Positions 52,931-64,000 of a stretch of 64,000 bases of DNA are shown here, in pieces. The stretch comes from Symbiodinium sp. CCMP2592 (lineage: Eukaryota > Sar > Dinophyceae > Suessiales > Symbiodiniaceae), in assembly GCA_905221615.1 (NCBI GenBank), contig CAJNDT010005768.1, positions 372,001 to 436,000 of the forward strand, read 5' to 3'. Under the pieces are notes generated by a model that had not been told where the DNA came from, made no database searches, and saw nothing but the letters and a program-made list of their open reading frames with translations. Both the position numbers and the translations under genes were made by a program. How positions within the stretch are numbered: position 1 is the stretch's first letter; every line of letters begins with the position of its first letter.

Positions 52931-54690
52931 ATGTCGTGCCTGTGCAAAGGATTGATTTCAATTCGGCGGTTTCTGAAGGTCTGAATTTGAACTGGCTCCG
53001 GAACCAATAAGTATCCCAAAAGAGCTCTCTTCTGTAACGTGCATGTACACGACAAAATAGGACACAAGGCAACCAAGAACAGGGAAGAAGACTTGTTGAA
53101 ACTCATGCGCTAGTGATGAATAAGGCATCCTGCTTTTCGTTTCAAACTTGCACAGAAACTGTCTGTGCCTCTGACTCTCCCTAGACTCGATCCGCGACTC
53201 TCTTCTGCGCTTGAAAGCTCCCCAGCTTCGCCACGAGGACTGTTTTTCGGGAGAATGGCATTCCAAGGATGAACCTTCGACAGCAGGCTGGCAGCAGGAA
53301 ATGCTGACCGGTCCTGGTGCCAATACAAACGAGGAAGCAGCCTTGCAAATAACACCGAAAACCAAACGACCCGATGACGAGCTTGCACCTGCTGAGTCAG
53401 GCTTACCTCTTCAGTTGGTCCATCCATTTGGAATGTGCGCAGGCAACAGAACCACCTCCCTTCAACAAGTGCAAGACCTCACAAGCATCACGCAATCAAG
53501 AGACGACGGTACGCACGAGAACAAGTGAAGCCGTGAAGAATCGCCAATCTGTACAGCCTTGTGGTCGCCCGTGTGGCAGTCCAAAACAACCTCCTGCCAG
53601 GTACCGAATCCGAATTCATGCTCTGATGACTGTTCTTTCGCCTTATAGCATACGGATGACACGGATGCTGCCCAAACGCAGTGATCAACCAGGTCCTCAA
53701 AGAGTTCATTTAGCTGGAGGAGGCGCTCATCCGAGCCGCACCACCCTCCGCCCTTAGCCGCTCTAGAGCCAAATAGGAACGAGCAGCTAAAGCAGGCCTA
53801 GCAGTCTAAGCAATCTAAGCCTTATGTGGCCAGGACCATTTTCAAAGCACGCCCAAGGCTCCCGAGAGCACGACACTGTGGCGGGAGCACGATTTACAGC
53901 CCAGCGTATGCACAGCAACGCGAGTCGCACTCAAAAAAGCACGTGAGACTGCAGCGGGAGAACGAGTTGCACAGGACTGCACGGTGGCGGGATCGTCGTT
54001 GCTGGAGGCGAAGACACACAGCACTTTGCCCTACGGCAAGATTCGAGGACTTCTGCAACTTCGATCGATCTACGGCCAACAGCAGTACGATTACCGATAA
54101 ACATCAACATGATGAGGGCACTGTGGCGGAAGCACTACCAAGCTCGGGAGTGCCTGAGTTTTGGACTCTGCTCTGACTGCAGTGTCGGTTCCGACGGGAC
54201 CACGCGGGACTGTGGAAAGAACGGGCGGTTGATTTGGGAACCGCGGAGCTGCCGGGCCTGCCGGGCCTCACGCAGACAGTAACTTATCCCCTTTACGCTG
54301 AACACAAAGCGGGGGAAGCAAACAAGGTTCGCATTACCTGTCCTGCTTGTTGAAATGTCCAGTTCACTTACTTCCCTGCACTTTGAATTGCTCTTGGATG
54401 CGTAGGCGGCCAGCTGCAACCTTCATTTCTCATGCTGGGGGTCGACGTAATAAAACGTCGCTGATTGGATTTTCGAGTCAAAACCAACTAGGTCAACATG
54501 TGCCTGTTCAATTACCGCTGAGGGCGTGGCGATGAAGCGACAATGGTTGTGCAAGCGAGCCACATCCTTCGACAATACACCAGATGTGTTCCATGCTGGC
54601 ACGTCGTGTATTGAGCTTTGGAGACTATCAGGGAAGGGGGTGTGTCAGCAACATCCCCCTCCCCGACTTCAGTCATTCGGAGGATGCTCG

Positions 54691-55090
54691 TCAACAACTG
54701 TACCCTGGCCACATGGGGTTAGTCTCAGTAGGCCTTGAAGACGTTTTGTTGGCAAGACCACTAAGCAAACCCGGCAAACCCATACACTGCTTGCTGCATT
54801 CCAAAACTGCTTTTGCAGAGCTGTTGCACTTGTCTTCCATCTCGTCCTCCGGAGTTTTCGCGGTTGCATCCAAAATGTGCAAGATAGCCTCCACTTCGAA
54901 GAGGTGACTCAACATGTGCTGCCTCAGCACGGCGAGTCGGTCCGTTCATTGCACGACCACTTTCGAGAATGCCAGCCAGGGCCGAATGGAACGAGACAAG
55001 ACCTGATCGATGTATCCATCGGGGGCTCCACATGCTAGAGCATACTGACGGAAAACCGGCATTCTGCAGACGACCGGGCAAGTTCAACAT
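54691..55090 (-). CDS. candidate coding exons, unknown product
   Basis: Two adjoining minus-strand segments in different frames. The first (about 54,960-55,050) includes VSFHSALAGILESGRAMNG. The second (54,691-54,915) includes LSHLFEVEAILHILDATAKT and EDEMEDKCNSSAKAVLECSK. An exon junction between them is likely near 54,930-54,950. No domain was recognised. Confidence 0.35.
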
Positions 55091-55591
55091 CGATGGAGGA
55101 GACTGTCAACCCTCCCAAATTCCTCATACCCGGTGCCTTGGCAGAAAATATGAAAACAGAAACACTGCAAGCCACCAGGGTGCCAGAAAGAGAGCGGCTC
55201 CCGCAGCAGCGCAGTGTGGTACCTCGTGGAGGCACTGCAAACGAAGCTCTTCTCGACAACAGGGCAGGACCAGAGCAGAGAGCATGTTGCACCGGCACCA
55301 AGTCTCCGCACGTCACGTAACTGCTTAGCCAAGATGCGAGATGGCCACTGTCTTCAGTCGACGAATATCTGGGAACCTCGTCCCGCAAGCTTGGGGCATT
55401 CAACTCTGCGGCTTGTGAAAGCTCGTTGTAGGCAGGTTGCCTGGTGTGAGCCGGACTCCTGCAAAGGGACAAGATTGTAACTTGCCTGAAATCCTGTCAG
55501 TGTTGCAAGTCTCTCCTGCGAACCACCAACTGGGGTATCCGCAGCGCTGAAGGCAGCGCTGCATCGCGGGAAACCCTCGCACCGGGCGAAT

Positions 55592-57325
55592 TTAGAAATG
55601 AGAACATGCCATCAGCAGACATGGAGATGGAGATTGCAACCCGCTCCTGTACCCACTGCTCCCGACAAATTTCGTGCTGAGGGCTTTGGCCATTTCCACC
55701 ATTTTCACGTGCCACCCAGAGCTTTCCTGCACATCGAACCATGACCAAGAACCGCTCAGGCAGCTCTTGTGCGGATCATCCGAGCCAAGTCTCAAGGAAG
55801 TGCATGGCGTTGAACTTTGATGCATCATTCAAAAAGCCTTGGCTCTTTATGGGCGTTGCCAATGACGAAGGCCTTTTCGGGATTGCCTTGCCTGTCAAGG
55901 TGCCCCAGGCGTTGTTCGCCCATTCTGCCATGCCCGGCACGTTGGCGAAGTGTTGGTTGCCAAACACCCCCAGCCTTGGCTGATGCCAAGAAACTGCCTC
56001 ACAGCATCTTAGGCACAGCGCGTGCATCAGGTCTGTCAGCAGCGGTGGCTGACTGCAGAAGGACAAAGAAGCATGGACTAGCTCCAAGCGACCACTGCAC
56101 TGTGGCGAAACCGTAGAAGCAGAAGTTCTGCTGCAGGTCCTGCCAGCTGCCGCTTTGCTTATCAAGACCGAAGATTACATTGCTCTGCAAAAACACGATG
56201 CTGCGACCGCCCAACTCCCTAAGGCCTGGCCTCGGGGACTTCTCCGAGGCGTTCTGGACTGCAAAGGTGGAACACAGACCAGTCGCTGGCGTACTTCACC
56301 TCGGCAAGGAGCCGACTGCCAGGCTTCTTGATCCACAAGCATGCCTGACCCTCTCCGAGGAAGGGCTGCTTCGTACTTGAGCCACCGCAACACCGGGCAC
56401 AGAATATCGCTATGACATTTTGTAGTAGAATGTGGACAATGCTGTGCCTGACCTCCCGACGGGCAACTCTGCTTGTCTAAACATGGCTAGCGTTCATTGC
56501 ACACCCGGCAAGCAAACGCATCCGTGGAAGAAAGGATTGATTTGCTCATTTGTTGGCACTCGGGCCTGGAGACACCAAGCCACATTTCACCAAAAAGTTC
56601 ACCAGCTGATGTCGAAATACTGCCACACAGGAACGGACGGCACAAAAGCAAGGACGGTTTGGACCTTGCAGGACTCAGGCTCTAAAAGATGTGAATCAGA
56701 TCTGAAACTGGAACCGCCATTAGCCAGATCGTATCCGTGAAGTTGCCTCTTTCGTCGCACACTGGTGCAGGCTTGGGACCGCACAAAGGTGGGCTCGTAG
56801 CGCCGCCCCAGATCGTTGGCTTCCGCGAGAATCTGTGCCAACCCAAACACTCGAACGTGTCATCTCCCGAACCTGCCCTGGGGAATCGATCGACCGAATG
56901 CTCTGCTTTGTATGATTTGGGCCTCCTGCATGTGCAGGATTATTTCCTGCTGATTGTCCTTCGCTGATGCGAACAGCTTTCGGAATGCGGCAAAGCGCTC
57001 CCGGAATCTGCTCCATTCCTCACAAGCTTGACAACTCCAATCAAGTTCTTGAGTTGAGTGCTACCACTCGCAGCGCCCATATGAACTGCACCGAGGCTAT
57101 GTTCTGCATGTGCGACAACAACCTTCAGTGGAATGCTGTGCCAGGCTTGGCATTCTCAGGCACAAGCTGGATGGTTGGAGCAGTCGAAATACCACGGCGC
57201 CTGGCAAGCACAGCAGCCGAGGCAATGAAAGCCGAAAGGACATGCAATCTCGGACAGGGATCCTGGAGGACAACCTCGTCATCCGCGGCTGTCAATAAGA
57301 TGAAGCTCCTTGGCGTAAGGAGCAA
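55592..57325 (-). CDS. candidate multi-exon gene, unknown product
   Basis: A series of minus-strand protein-like segments. About 57,125-57,325 contains DEVVLQDPCPRLHVLSAFIA. About 56,890-57,010 contains FAAFRKLFASAKDNQQEIIL and MQEAQIIQSRAFG. About 56,700-56,850 contains AQILAEANDLGRRYEPTFVR. About 56,060-56,190 contains FGLDKQSGSWQDLQQNFCFY. About 55,780-56,010 contains VFGNQHFANVPGMAEWANNA and ends near HFLETWLG. Frames change between them, as with short exons. I recognise no domain, and some pieces may belong to neighbouring genes. It lies on the same strand as, and downstream of, the P450 gene. Confidence 0.35.
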
Positions 57326-57699
57326 AGCTCACTGAGGGACATGGAGACTCTACTGGAGCAGATCGGGCTCCCGCAGGAGGCCAATCCGGCACGGGTTAGC
57401 CATCAGAGGACTACCGGACCACCATTTGATATGCCCTTGAAGACTGGTTCGATCTCGATGGATGACACTGAGAACTTGACTGCCTTCGGTACAAACTGCG
57501 TTCATGTTTGGAAGCTGGGTGGACCGGTGGTTTTGACATGAATATCTCGATGCATGGCGTCAAGAGCCAAGTCTGCGCAGCAGAGTGCTCCCAATCCACT
57601 AGAACAGCCTTGCAATGTGAATAACAGACAGCAGCATCGACACACGCAAATCTTAAAGTCTTAAAGGCAATTCCAGAGAAAGAAACCGACGCCGGTGAC

Positions 57700-58430
57700 C
57701 CCTGAACCCAAACGGAAGACAGGTGGCAAGAGTTGCCTCAAAGCCAAGTGCACCGAAACACCCCGGCAAAGCTTGTCTGTTCGGTCGGGTTCATTCGACG
57801 TCTCCTCAGGAACTGAGGAGTTATTGTACAAACTCCACAAACTCCTGCGACTTTACAGAGGCTACCAAAGCACAGCAGAGCCTAAAGTGACGATGTTGCC
57901 AGGACAGGGTGCCGCGTGGATGCAGGTTATCTTTGTCATTCAGTTCTGGGCTGCTGCTCCGCCGCCGCACCCACTGGCGAGCTGCAAGAACTTGTTCCGA
58001 GCTGTGAAATATCTGCTCGCAGCTTGTGGAACCTCTGTTGCTCTGGCTAGGTCAGCGAAGACCGTGTTCGACTCCGGAGGCTGGCCGAGGCAGTCCTTGG
58101 CACAGAGCTCGCAGAGACACTCTCGCGCACAGGAAGTGCGCGTAGGCACCCCGCTTGGATGCCGCAGCCTTGCAGCACGCTTTGGCAGGATGAACAAACA
58201 CAGAATGATACTTCCAAAGTGTGCAGACTTTCGAAAGGAGTACCGGTACAGGCCTTCTTCGGGGCTGGGTCCAAGGACTGGACGACCAGCTGGCCGATCC
58301 TCAGAAGGACCAAGACATGGGCCAAAACTGCTTCTAATGTATGCGCCGAAACAGCGGTTCCTCGTGCACACAGCCACAGAGCTCGCTTTTTTCGTGAGTT
58401 AATCGATGCCGGCTGCCCTTCCGGACTCCC
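57700..58430. other. unassigned interval downstream of the P450 gene
   Basis: Both strands have long open frames here (235 codons on +, about 145 on -). Neither gives a recognisable domain. Part of it presumably holds the P450 3' untranslated region. Confidence 0.4.
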
Positions 58431-58438
58431 AAGCAGAA

Positions 58439-61236
58439 TCAGGAAGGCATGCCGGGCTGGCGGTTTTTGACCCAAACTAGCAGTTCGTCTTTGTCACCAC
58501 TTCTGATGCTCATTGTAATCTTGTCGCTGTAGGTAATCTGCTGGCCAGTCTTCAGCTCAAAGCTCAGGTGACGCAACAGCTCAACGGCTGCAATCTTCGC
58601 CTCGAAGATGGCCTGCATGGTCTTTCCCAACATGTCACGTGTCGGCTCCGAACCCTCCACCATGTCTCTCTACGAGTATTTCTGGTCAAGCTGACTGTGT
58701 CAAGTTATCGGTTTCTCTGAACTTACTCACACACAAATGTACTGTGGTGGCCCCGTCTTTCGTGCATGGTGTTTACGCTCCAGTGTCCAGACAACAAATC
58801 TAGCTGGTAAGGAACCCGTCCTTGGGAGCCCATTCCGACAGACGAAATGTCGCTGACACACGAAAGGTGCATTGCTGGATGGCTTAAGCTTCCACTAGCA
58901 CGAATCGACATGCTCCAGGATAAAGCGAGTTCAAGATGTTGTAGTCATACTTGAGGTTGCTCTGCCTTGAAATCTTAGTATGCTGTCCAATGCTGAGTCG
59001 GCATTTGGAGACCTGTGAGGTGTCAGTATGAAGCCGGCCTCAACGGCTCCAAGTGCGAAACCCCAATACACGGACGGTTTCATCAGTTTGAAGCTTCAAT
59101 CTCTCATCTTCCGGTAGTCTTGTGACACAGTCCAGCTCCCATGAAACGCACAAGACCTAAGCCAAACAGCATTCTGTTTAAGGCTTAAGGTTTTTGGCTG
59201 CCGGGTCGCCATGTCCATGCCGAGGCAGATGCGTGGTCCCGCCTCCGGGAATCCATCATTCAACGCTTTGGTATGAACAAGACTCAGCCAAATCCAGCCT
59301 GAAACACGGGAAACTCGTGGTGCGGCGGCGCGGAGAAGGGAATCCAACGCTCTGGCCTAAAAACAAGCGGCTCCGGGTAGCGATCTGGATCGCGACCCAT
59401 GTTGTACCTGATTCAACAAAGAGATCAGGCACGATGGCAAGTTGTCGACTGGTGCTCAAACAAACCACTACTACCACCTTGTTTGGCCTGGGCGCGGGCA
59501 GAATACGAGCGTTGCTCCCTTCGGCACCCTCCAACCACCCGGAAGAACATCATCTACCTGGGCGATCTTCGAGTCCACTGGAACTGGGGGCCACAAGCGC
59601 AACGATTCGTAGACCACCGCGTGCAAGTAGGGCAGTTCGTTATGCGACAAGCTCTTCAGGTCCATCGGCGTACCTTCTACCACAACCACAGCGAAACAGT
59701 GATCCTGTGATGCTTTGACGAGCAGCCTGCTGGAGACTTCTTGTCAATCTCCTCCTGCAGACGCTTCTGTACATCAGGATTCCGTGCAATCTCGTAGAAC
59801 ATCCAAGACCTTGCCAAAAGCAAGTTGCTGCTTCAAGATGCAGCAAGCCACTTCCCGAAGCTAAGTCGAGCGCAGCAGACAGGCCGTCGTATCTCTGCCG
59901 GCAATGATCAAATTCAGGACCATGTCCTTCACAAACTTTGTCGTGAACTTCTGTTCCTTCTGCGCCTGAAGAAACCTGCGCTGCTTCCGACGAAGCGCTG
60001 GCTCTCGGTAGAATAGCGGAATAGCTTCAAAGCTTCGCCAAAGCACCAAATCTCAGCTAAGTAAATGCCCCACAGGAGCAAAGCAAGTAGATCCCGACGG
60101 TTCTCGAACTGAGGATCGGCCAAGCAATCTTGCACCAGTCCTGAGATCCACATGTGTTGGCTTTTTGCCTCCCTGAAGTGACGGCGGCTTTGCGATGCTA
60201 CGCGCTCCATAATGCGCCTCTGAATATATCAGGCAGGGCATCTGTCTGCTTCGGCATTGATGATCCGGCGCTCCGACATGAACTCCCGATGTGTTGGAGA
60301 CAAGGTGTCCCAGAGGATGCGTGCGATTCCTGCGCGCTGCAAACGCATGTTTCGGCACGCGTGGGGGAAGAGCAGTGATTCGCTCACATCGGACACCCTG
60401 CGCTGTCCTGTACTGCCCCCGAAGGGCCAAGGCAGAAACGTTCGAGAAACCAGGTGGAAGGAGAGAGACTTGATCATGTGCCGGCGCATTGCAGACTGAG
60501 CCTTGTCAAAAGCTTCGCCGTACTTGTTCTCTTTGCCCATGACGGTGTCGGAGTCTTCTCCAAAGAAGACCTTCATGATGCTGTCCATCGTGAAGGTGAA
60601 AAAACCTTGGCTCATAGCACTGGAGATCTTTGAGTCTGGCAGCTGCTGAGCCGAGTCACCCATCTGGAGGTCCACTGGCTCCTGTCATCGACGAAGTGTA
60701 TACCAGCTTCTGTTAAGTGCAGATCATGTGCGGGAAGTTGCAAGATATGCAGCAGCACATCGGCATTAATCGATTCACTTCGAACTGCATGACCTCCACT
60801 GCATGCTTGTCATAGCACCTGCCCTGTGCTTCTCCTGCTGCGTCTGCGGACGTGAGAGAAAACCGCGCAGTGCTTCGGCTTTCTCCACGAACACATCTTG
60901 CATCCTTGTTGTTTGGAAGGTCTCGTGACGCATGCGATCATGTGCAACGACGATGAGCAGCAGCATGATAGGAGCCAAGAGTCAGGGAATTGAAATTCTT
61001 CCGGCTAAAGATTTGAGATGAAATCTTCCGCATCTGCGCCCAAGCTTTCCCATCGTCTTCGGAGCCTGTACCATGCCTGGAAAAGCCCACAGAGGTGTCA
61101 ACAAGACAGTTGGCAGAGCACATGTGATGATGATTTCAACCTTGAGTGCACTCGCAACCGACGCCAGCGATCAATCCCACGCTGCCCGTCAGACATCTTG
61201 CCTCACAGTGAAGATCCCGTCGCCCAAAAATTCCTG
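58439..61236 (-). CDS. cytochrome P450 monooxygenase (multi-exon; 5' end unresolved)
   Basis: Minus-strand exons encode the P450 core in order. EFLGDGIFTV is at ~61,205-61,236. GKAWAQMRKISSQIFSRKNF is at ~60,985-61,058. VFVEKAEALRGFL is at ~60,852-60,900. Exon 60417-60605 starts FFTFTMDSIM and ends LPWPFG; its 5' neighbour from 60660 gives VDLQM. An exon ending at 60329 has TLSPTHREFM. LADPQFENRRDLLALLL is at ~60,072-60,141. The I-helix AGRDTTACLLSW spans the junction of the exons at 59874 and 59809. The K-helix ESLRLWPPVP is in 59478-59673. RDPDRYPEP and PERW are in the exon from 59299. The heme-ligand AGPRICLGMDM is a 33-bp exon (59210-59242). Exon 58439-58612 encodes the C-terminus. ExxR, PERW and the Cys ligand are all intact, so it is probably functional: heme-dependent oxidation of a hydrophobic substrate at the ER. 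The signature resembles the CYP4/CYP86/CYP704-type clan. N-terminal exons may extend to ~61,670. Confidence 0.9.
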
Positions 61237-61239
61237 GCA

Positions 61240-63660
61240 GTCAAGTTGACTTCTCGGGTCAGCTCACTTTCCATTCTCCATCAAAGACATCCAGGCAATG
61301 GAAGCATGTACCACATCTCACGGTCATACAGTCTGCATGCGGAGCTCCTGCAAATAAAAGAAGACGGGGTTTTCTGATGGGTCTCCTTTGGTGTACCTGA
61401 CTGCAGGCTCTGTCACAGGGGCCATGATGACTGCAACTCCCACAATGAAAACGTCGAGCCAGGCTCACACGTCAAAGGAGTCCTTCAAGAAGTGGCGAAC
61501 CATTGCAGGGTCCCCGCAGATTACAGAGTGCCCCCCACTGCTCCACCTCGCACATATATGACTGGACAGGCAAAGAAGCACACTGTAGCTGAGATGTGCC
61601 TGAAGCCCAAGTTCTTGCAGATTTGCATTCCCTCGCAGATTTCGTAGCGCCAGTCGTTGACCTCGAGGGCATGCATACGTGCAGATCCCTGCATGCCCTC
61701 ACTATGGAAGCCTTTTCTTCTTGCAACTCCCGAATTTGGCGGGCGACGCCGCACCCAGTCTGCTGGAGGAGAACGACTACTCAATCGAACAAGCCAGCAC
61801 CGCAAGCAACGTGTAAGGCCAACACGACTCAGCACCAAAAAGGATGGACAAACACAATGAACAATGGACTTCTTTCTACGGTTTGCTGCGAAAGGAATCC
61901 CGAGCCATCTTTGGCAAAGCGGCGCGCTGCCAGTTTTCTCTCATCCCCTTGAGCCAAGACATCGGCGCCTCGTTGCCTCGGAAAGTGCACTGTTTGGGGT
62001 TTAGGGTAATTCGAAGAGGACGTTGTGCCTTCCATTTTTGTTTGGAGGGGAGGGTGTAGATTTTATGTGGCTACAAAATATATTATCAAGGGATACTGGG
62101 GGAGATCGTAACCGTATCCAAAAACGCCCACACAACATATCTAGTAGGCTGGCCCTTTCTTCGACCGAGTTACCCTTGGTCGACGGAATGTCAGCCAGCA
62201 TGTCCTGGCTGAGCAATGCAGGCCAGAAATCTGCAAAGCCATCACAAACCAGGGGCGAGGGTGGGCGGAGGTTTAGCTCCACTGGCATGTCTTTACCTCT
62301 GCATGCGCATACCGACCTCACGCACATTGGCTATTGCCACTACTGTCAGCATTCATCGGACATCCTTTGTCGGTACTGAAGGTACAGGTCGCCGTTGACG
62401 CAGTGCTGTCACACCCAGACCAGTGAGGAGTCTTCTGACCACCCTAGTTCCGACAGTTTCCACATATGCAAAGCATTGCCAGGAATGAGACCCGATTGCA
62501 AGCATCACTTCGTGACAGCATTTCAGTCATAATTACTGCATCGTGTCTGACCGGTGTTCATCCCCCGCCGCTTCCTCCGCTTACCAGAGGTTCGTGCTGG
62601 TAGGAACAACATACTCTCTTCAGCATGTGTCCCGAAACTTCACTCCCACCGAGTTCTCCGACTTCGAGCTTTGAAGGTTGCACGCCGAGGAAGCTTCTGG
62701 ACTCCCCAAAACCCCCCGTCGTCCCCAAGAAATTGTGCTGAAGAGCGCGATGATTATGGACTCCAGGGTAGGTTTCGCTCTGCTGCTATGTCATGTTAGG
62801 TTCCATTTCTGTCCAAGCGTCTCGCATCCTCAAGGACTCCCTCCAGCCGCGGATAAGGCGGATAAAGACTTGGACTGCACCGAAAGCACCTCACCAATAG
62901 ACTCGTCTTGAAAACAGCGATTGGCGCGACACCCCGACCGATGCCATTTCAACAGCTGAGTAGCTGTATGCCAACAAGCCTTTCAAGAGCAACTGCTTCG
63001 GCAAGGAGTCGACACTCCCATGCCGCGACTTCGCATCGTCCATGGGCCGTGCACTGCCACTAAAGGCAGCAATGCTTCCCACGTGGCTGCTACGTTGACT
63101 AAGGAAGCTGTGAACCAGCACGTGCGAGAGACCCACCTGCCAAGCGATTGGAAAATCCCTGAAATAGCTTGGAAGCCGTCAAAGAAATAGCAGAAACATC
63201 GCGGTCCCTTTTCCCATGGTTTTCTGACTCCGGCAGGGCTTCAGCCTGCCTGTCGGTCGGGTTGGCCTACTCGTGAGACCCTGAGACAGACACGCAGATC
63301 TCCCATCCTTCAAAAGTGTGCGTCTGCGGTCTGTCCAATTATGGCCACTTGATAGCAGCGGCCCAGTGCTTGCGCATGCAACCAAACGATCCGTCTGTTG
63401 CAAGGCTTCCGAGAAGTCACCCTCTGAGTCTCTGCGTGGTCTGTCCTAACGGCCCAAGGCAGGAATCGGGGCTGCGATTTGCGGCCTACGCGACAGACAG
63501 TGCAAGTGCCATGGTGAATGTGCTCCTCAACCAGCACAGCTTTTGCCTTGACCATTGAGCTCAACGGTCGGCCTGCACTCGAAGCTGCTCACATGCTGTC
63601 ATATGCGTCCGTCACGGCCACTGAGCGCAGCATGTACTGTTTGCAACAGCTCCCTGGCTC
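61240..63660. other. interval between the two P450 genes
   Basis: Should contain the P450 N-terminal exons and intergenic DNA. Around 61,630-61,680 the minus strand reads ALEVNDWRYEICEG, plausibly N-terminal P450, and around 61,270-61,300 DVFDGEWK just precedes the EFLGDGIF exon. I cannot fix a start codon or membrane anchor. The rest has no recognisable coding sequence or RNA gene. Confidence 0.4.
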
Positions 63661-63667
63661 CCACCTG

Positions 63668-64000
63668 CTACCAGTCCCTGACATGCACAAGGAACTCCTC
63701 CTTGCCATTGCTCTTAATGTCCAGGGTAATCTTGTCACCGTAGGTGATGTTCTGTCCGGGTACCATCTCAAATCGGCAGTGACGAAGCAACTCCACCGCA
63801 GCTGTCTTCGCTTCGAAGAGAGCCATGTCCATGCCTGAAAGTGGCGCATTCTCAAGGCGCAATTCTAAACCCTAACACCCTAAACCCTTAAACCCTTAAA
63901 CCCCAAACCCTAACCCCCCCCCCGCTCAACACCAAAGCAAAAGCCACACGAGTCTAGAGCCAGGAGGCCGAGGCAAATCCGCGGTCCCGCTTGGAAGACA
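63668..64000 (-). CDS. second cytochrome P450, 3' end (partial, runs off the right edge)
   Basis: The exon at 63969-64000 encodes VFQAGPRICL, the heme-ligand loop, and is cut by the window edge. After a GC-AG intron (63835-63968), the exon 63668-63834 continues with GMDMALFEAKTAAVELLRHC to a stop at 63668-63670. Joined, it gives the standard AGPRICLGMDMA sequence. Over the last ~55 residues it is clearly similar to the P450 ending at 58439 (shared FEAK-AAVELLRH, ITY-DKIT), so the two are probably tandem paralogues on the same strand. The intron contains TTTAGGG-like repeats. Substrate unknown. Confidence 0.9.
63866..63925. repeat. telomere-like repeat inside the second P450 intron
   Basis: Consecutive CCCTAA/CCCTTAAA words on the + strand followed by a nine-C run, wholly within the 134-bp intron 63835-63968. 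In the gene's sense the intron reads TTTAGGG-like. Confidence 0.85.

Noticed and set aside
57940..58377. Minus-strand 145-codon frame with CLCELCAKDC considered as a zinc-finger exon of a further gene
   Set aside because: The Cys spacing is irregular, the frame is not supported by neighbours and it overlaps the probable P450 3' untranslated region.
57695..58402. A 235-codon + strand frame next to the P450 gene
   Set aside because: No recognisable domain, opposite strand to all confident genes, and an equally long minus-strand frame overlaps it; chance is likely in GC-rich DNA.
1..64000. tRNA, rRNA, small nuclear RNA and dinoflagellate spliced-leader sequences
   Set aside because: I looked by eye for tRNA T-arm-like words and the spliced-leader core and found no convincing match. 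A covariance-model scan would be needed to exclude them.

Overview
The window looks like nuclear DNA from a dinoflagellate, most likely of the Symbiodiniaceae type, though the taxon is inferred. Coding exons are short. Their introns use GC and GA as well as GT at the 5' splice site, and in all nine introns I could place by protein continuity the acceptor AG is followed by G. Recognisable exons all lie on one strand. TTTAGGG/CCCTAAA-like repeats are scattered throughout. The large retrotransposon has the Copia architecture common in these genomes. There are no bacterial-style operons and I recognised no RNA genes.

Left part (1-2,530): two stretches that read like coding exons on the minus strand, plus simple repeats. 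From 2,598 to 13,100 lies a complete 10,503-bp Copia-type LTR retrotransposon on the + strand. Its two 356-bp LTRs differ at 2 positions, it has a polypurine tract, and it sits inside a (TAC)n microsatellite. It encodes Gag (tandem repeats, CCCH and CCHC fingers), aspartic protease, a D,D35E integrase, reverse transcriptase with YVDD, and RNase H, spread over alternating reading frames. Two additions stand out. One is a domain with the signature of a 2-oxoglutarate/Fe(II) dioxygenase, most like TET/JBP nucleic-acid hydroxylases, between integrase and reverse transcriptase. The other is a C-terminal extension with a membrane segment and a Cys/His cluster after RNase H.

Middle part (13.3-38.4 kb): unresolved sequence with minus-strand exon-like stretches; a composite repeat block at 17.1-18.9 kb (CTATAAAATG motifs around a T-rich tract and a GGGTTT-rich tract); a likely multi-exon gene of unknown function at about 20.1-22.1 kb; and a J-domain (DnaJ-like) gene ending at 24,195. 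From about 28.96 to 38.15 kb there is a large block of degenerate telomere-like repeats. Inside it, about eight units of roughly 0.92 kb form a higher-order tandem array. A (CAG)n-rich tract closes this block.

Right part (38.4-64 kb): mostly unresolved, with minus-strand exon-like segments, then a well-supported cytochrome P450 gene (58.4-61.2 kb, minus). The 3' end of a second P450 runs off the right edge, also minus. The two P450 genes probably form a tandem paralogous pair with different intron positions. Gene models are partial because exons are small and no transcript evidence was available.
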